Below, piece by piece: positions 62,836 to 64,000 of a stretch of 64,000 nucleotides of DNA (position 1 is the first letter of the stretch; each line of letters begins with the position of its first letter). The notes under the pieces are model-generated. The model was given only the letters and a program-made list of their open reading frames with translations. It ran no database searches and had not been told where the DNA came from. Made by a program: the position numbers and the translations under genes. This DNA comes from Heyndrickxia sporothermodurans (lineage in GTDB: Bacteria > Bacillota > Bacilli > Bacillales > Bacillaceae_C), in NCBI GenBank assembly GCA_016756695.1, contig CP066701.1, forward strand, positions 3,678,001 to 3,742,000, read 5' to 3'.

Positions 62836-63186
62836 TTAGCTGTTACTATCTCTTTCTTCTATGAATTCTAAAAACGAATCTTGCAGTTCTCCGTCCGTAT
62901 CAATAGAATCGAGCAGTAATTTAGGTTCTAACGAACAATCTTTTAAAGTCGAACTTCCATCAATCACTCCTAGCATGTTTGAAATAGTATCAATCATAGT
63001 GTGTTCAATTATCTTCATTAATGTATCTTTATTTTCGTCAGTTAAACTATCGTAAAAACCAATAGCTTTTTTCCAATAATCATCTGTTTTAGAATTAACA
63101 TTCGTTGTTTCATACAAGTCTTTGTATAGTTGAAGGTTCTCTTTAATGATAGACTCATAAAGTGATTTTACAAAAATATCATTCAT
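62836..63186 (-). CDS. Putative immunity protein, paralogue of 43824-44180
   Basis: The 116-residue protein differs from the copy at 43824 by few residues (for example YETTNVNSKTDDYW) and has its natural end EERDSNS. It directly follows a truncated piece of the same toxin tail. It is kept open although its toxin is nearly gone, as expected for an immunity gene that still protects against siblings. Confidence 0.65.
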   Translation of the reverse strand: MNDIFVKSLYESIIKENLQLYKDLYETTNVNSKTDDYWKKAIGFYDSLTDENKDTLMKIIEHTMIDTISNMLGVIDGSSTLKDCSLEPKLLLDSIDTDGELQDSFLEFIEERDSNS

Positions 63187-63187
63187 T

Positions 63188-63283
63188 TTATTTCCTCATT
63201 TCTGGATACATTTTTTTGTTTAATTCAATAAGTGCTTTTAAAGCAGAATTCGGTATGTCATAGACTCTTCTAAGTTCCCTAAC
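63188..63283 (-). pseudogene. Truncated orphan toxin tail (last 31 residues)
   Basis: VRELRRVYDIPNSALKALIE LNKKMYPEMRK (split) is the end of the domain seen at 44182-44511, with one Gly codon deleted (YDGIP to YDIP). Similarity ends near 63283. Confidence 0.75.
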
Positions 63284-63455
63284 AAACAAAAGGTGAGCCA
63301 ACATCTCTTGTAGCCCACCTGTGAAGTCCTTTATTAATTTTAGATAGATTTAATTCCATAAATCCTATATCTATTTTTTCATTGATTTTTGATAGCTGGT
63401 TAAAGGTACTTTCATCCTTGTACCGAAAAAGTGTCCAATCCCAGTTGACAATCAA
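63279..63455 (-). pseudogene. Short open fragment, perhaps an immunity or toxin scrap
   Basis: A frame of 58 residues from a TTG at 63455 reads LIVNWDWTLFRYKDESTFNQ, KIDIGFMELNLSKINKGLHR and ends SPFVC at 63279. It has no good ribosome binding site. Base pattern looks coding, but I know no family. The stretch 63456-63596 has no gene I can support. Confidence 0.3.
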
Positions 63456-63596
63456 GTGTACTAAGCTTGTATGTTTTTAAGAAGCATAGATTTGTAAGAT
63501 TTATATTATCAGTATGAGGTCATCACTACTACTGCATTAAACTTACGAGTACGTTAATTGATTCATAAGTATCCCCTAGATTAACCTCATTGTTTT

Positions 63597-64000
63597 TTAC
63601 CAGTTATCAATTCCTTCTTGAAATATGTCTATTACATAGTCATCAAATGTATTATATCTTGGGTGTAAATCTGTCCCCCCCCTTTCCCAACTAAATACTC
63701 TGTCATCATTCATATCTGCACAATACATACATCTAGCAAATTCTCCCGAATCCTCTAAAACAATTAAATTCATACCCAATCCTAATTTTCTCCATCTCTC
63801 TGTTGCATCAACTACAGATGCTCCTAAATTCCCCTGAACACCTTCAAGCTCAACTCCACATATTCCTCCCGAACCATATTTTTTTATAAAGTTACGATAA
63901 CTTTGAGGAAATTTAACTCTAAGTTTTTCTTCAGCCTTATTAATATATTCATCTGATACTTCTCCAAAAAAATCATCTTCTTCACCATAATTTTCGATCA
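63597..64000 (-). CDS. SMI1/KNR4-family immunity protein (partial, N-terminus off window)
   Basis: Open to the right edge, the frame reads VSDEYINKAEEKLRVKFPQS YRNFIKKYGSGGICGVELEG (split) and ends NTFDDYVIDIFQEGIDNW. The KFPQSYRNFIKKYGSGG block is the SMI1_KNR4 core. It is only distantly related to the copies at 45517 and 59700, so it protects against another toxin, which should lie to the right. Confidence 0.85.
   Translation of the reverse strand, partial: IENYGEEDDFFGEVSDEYINKAEEKLRVKFPQSYRNFIKKYGSGGICGVELEGVQGNLGASVVDATERWRKLGLGMNLIVLEDSGEFARCMYCADMNDDRVFSWERGGTDLHPRYNTFDDYVIDIFQEGIDNW

Overview
The window looks like a chromosomal segment of a low-GC, spore-former-type Bacillaceae (Bacillus sensu lato). 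The evidence is the combination of a cydAB bd oxidase with tiny accessory subunits, a qoxABCD aa3 quinol oxidase, an AsnRS with a T-box leader, Zur-controlled zinc-independent ribosomal proteins, and LXG-type toxins with YwqH/YwqI-like partners. AGGAGG ribosome binding sites and TTG/GTG starts are frequent. No rRNA, tRNA or CRISPR array was found.

Region 1 (1-32.7 kb) is mostly housekeeping. It runs: a LacI-type regulator with two tandem operators; a CAP-domain protein; the cyd operon with two very small membrane proteins; RlmD-type rRNA methyltransferase; nitroreductase, glutathione peroxidase and NUDIX genes; an SDR gene truncated by an IS3 element; a zinc-starvation cluster (zinc-binding lipoprotein, L33, S14, COG0523 GTPase) with four Zur boxes; a frameshifted phosphatase; a BtuF-like receptor; an EamA permease; a collapsed Tn3 remnant; a LysE exporter divergent from a MocR regulator; SstT; a DUF1646 transporter with a leader terminator; asnS; the qox operon; and a Bcr/CflA efflux pump.

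Region 2 (32.8-40.1 kb) holds a PadR-regulated ABC-2 exporter with two DUF1048 genes, whose base composition looks richer in GC than its neighbours, then several membrane proteins of unknown function, a TetR regulator with duplicated operators and a frameshifted lipoprotein gene.

Region 3 (40.2-43.5 kb) is a complete transposon of 3,245 bp. It has TGTAAA...TTTACA ends and a 7-bp target duplication, and carries DUF6431, a DDE transposase, an AAA ATPase (one-base frameshift) and DUF5348. It landed exactly in the stop codon of a 54-aa gene, which the duplication restores.

Region 4 (43.5-64 kb) is a polymorphic-toxin and immunity island read on the minus strand. It contains two LXG toxins with near-identical N-terminal parts and different C-terminal domains (an LHH-type nuclease, and a PD-(D/E)XK-like nuclease paired with Imm70), orphan toxin tails, at least three SMI1/KNR4-like immunity copies and other immunity-like genes, many broken. 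Four insertion sequences have invaded it. An IS21 element splits toxin 1. A second, decayed IS21 lies between the orphan cassettes and the main locus. An IS1182-type element splits the YwqH-like partner gene, and an IS66 element sits inside that IS1182 element. The IS21, IS66 and region 3 insertions can be read to the base from their target duplications, so the ancestral toxin operon can be reconstructed.
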